64,000 bases of DNA from Roseobacter ponti (GTDB lineage: Bacteria > Pseudomonadota > Alphaproteobacteria > Rhodobacterales > Rhodobacteraceae), in the NCBI RefSeq assembly GCF_012932215.1, contig NZ_CP048788.1:1178001-1242000 (forward strand), read 5' to 3'. Position 1 is the stretch's first letter; the number at the start of each line of letters is the position of its first letter. Below the pieces are notes generated by a model. The model was given only the letters and a program-made list of their open reading frames with translations. It had not been told where the DNA came from and ran no database searches. Position numbers and translations under genes: made by a program. Of this stretch, positions 63,215 to 64,000 are shown piece after piece.

Positions 63215-63922
63215 TCAGGCCACTTTGCGCTTTCGCCGCACGACGGCAAATGCGCCGAATGCTGTCAGCAGCAGCGGCAGTCCCGCCGGCACGGGTACCG
63301 CAGAGAGGCCGACCTCGATTTCGCCGATTGCGCCTGAGCCGTTAAAGACCACTGCGAAGCGTGAAATGCCTTTGGCATCGGCGTTTGAAGAGAAGTCGAG
63401 GAACGTGAACTGGTCATCGGTGCCGGCGCCGCTGCCAAGTTCGGCCATATTGGCCTCAACCGAAAAGCCCTCTTCGCCGTCCAGATAGAACAGACTAAGC
63501 AGGTCAATCTTTGCCGTGCCGAAGTCGAAGAAAATAACGCCGCCGCGCCGCTCATCGTCAGGGCCGGTCGGTGCGGAGATGCTGGCGCGTTCCTGAATGA
63601 TCAGCGCGTTGCCAAAAGACCGGCCTTCACCGCCTGCGGAGTTTGCGAAGGGATCGGCGACGAGGTCAGGGTCGTTTGCATTGTTTACGGCCGGGCCGCC
63701 GGGCGTGGTGTCGAAGATGCGCGCATCGCCCGCGAAAGAAGTGGCACCGAAGCCGTTTACGATCTCAAGATCAGCAAAAATACCGCCACCCAGATCGAGC
63801 TGTGTGACACTGTCGTTATTGTTGAAACCGCTGAAATCAATCAGCCCGTCAAAGGTCGCCGCGAAGGCACCTGTGGCTGACATTGTCAGCGCGACGGCTG
63901 CTGCTGTAATCGTTTTATTCAT
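63215..63922 (-). CDS. VPLPA-CTERM (PEP-CTERM type) secreted protein
   Basis: 235 residues from ATG 63922. A signal peptide (TITAAAVALTMSATGAFAA) precedes a beta-rich exported domain with GGVIFFDFGTAKIDLLSLFY. The C-terminus is a sorting signal: AVPVPAGLPLLL, a hydrophobic segment and a basic RRKRKVA end, as in VPLPA-CTERM proteins processed by an exosortase (XrtD type). It probably becomes surface- or matrix-associated. The exosortase is not in this window. Confidence 0.9.
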   Translation of the reverse strand: MNKTITAAAVALTMSATGAFAATFDGLIDFSGFNNNDSVTQLDLGGGIFADLEIVNGFGATSFAGDARIFDTTPGGPAVNNANDPDLVADPFANSAGGEGRSFGNALIIQERASISAPTGPDDERRGGVIFFDFGTAKIDLLSLFYLDGEEGFSVEANMAELGSGAGTDDQFTFLDFSSNADAKGISRFAVVFNGSGAIGEIEVGLSAVPVPAGLPLLLTAFGAFAVVRRKRKVA

Positions 63923-64000
63923 TATCTGTACCCCTGAGCATCTGAATGTGCCCGTGAACCCACCGGCTGACCGGTATTCGAAAAAACGGGCGTGCAAACA

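Overview
The window is a high-GC chromosomal segment of an alphaproteobacterium, most likely a marine Rhodobacteraceae (Roseobacter group) member. The clues are an rpoH with a perfect RpoH box, a CarD-family regulator, an SUV3-like helicase next to an S4 protein and FdxA, a fructose frcRBCAK locus, hisA-hisF-hisE, a DUF6476 protein, a VPLPA-CTERM protein and a tRNA-Tyr beside rlmB. Two conserved blocks (about 9.8-42.6 kb and 58.7-64 kb) are each preceded by an accessory region.

Accessory region 1 (1 to about 9.7 kb) is the right part of a genomic island. It ends in a 50-nt 3' half of a tRNA with anticodon GTG (9649-9698), the scar expected when an element integrates into a tRNA gene, with a P4-type integrase next to it. 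Inside are, from the left edge, a very large DEAD/DEAH helicase that runs off the window, a DUF262-HNH protein (together a candidate anti-phage module), two small winged-helix proteins, a DUF1376-like replication-type protein, an AlpA-like regulator and an unknown protein. A promoter-terminator pair antisense to the leader of the replication-type gene may encode a roughly 100-nt RNA.

Conserved block 1 holds, in order: a repeat-rich lipoprotein, DUF6476 and RluA (sharing a CATG start), rpoH with a heat-shock-type promoter, a DksA-like protein, a Gfo/Idh/MocA oxidoreductase, PepF, an amidohydrolase, the ATP-dependent DNA ligase and its exonuclease, a lysophospholipase with an SCP2 protein, a TPR protein, the helicase/S4/ferredoxin/CarD run, cobS-cobT, a Kef antiporter, an Lrp regulator divergent from hppD, a large membrane-anchored protein, a SIMPL protein, metY, a glycosyltransferase-like protein, and the fructose ABC transporter with its kinase and ROK repressor.

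Accessory region 2 (about 42.7-58.7 kb) is a mosaic of decaying mobile DNA. It has helically phased CAGGGA repeats, an XRE/ImmA pair whose ImmA gene is frameshifted, a ParB-methyltransferase gene with two frameshifts coupled to a DUF5681 gene, a DUF900 lipoprotein, a membrane protein/MFS pair, two secreted proteins of unknown function, an IS3 relic, a histidine kinase with two output-less response regulators, and a tyrosine recombinase that loses its catalytic end where the tail of a serine recombinase begins. A degenerate repeat of about 158 bp occurs at both ends of its middle part in opposite orientation. The region ends at tRNA-Tyr.

Conserved block 2 contains rlmB, a zinc-ribbon protein, a structured intergenic element with a terminator, a CoA-binding protein, hisE-hisF-hisA, a DUF2147 protein and the VPLPA-CTERM protein.
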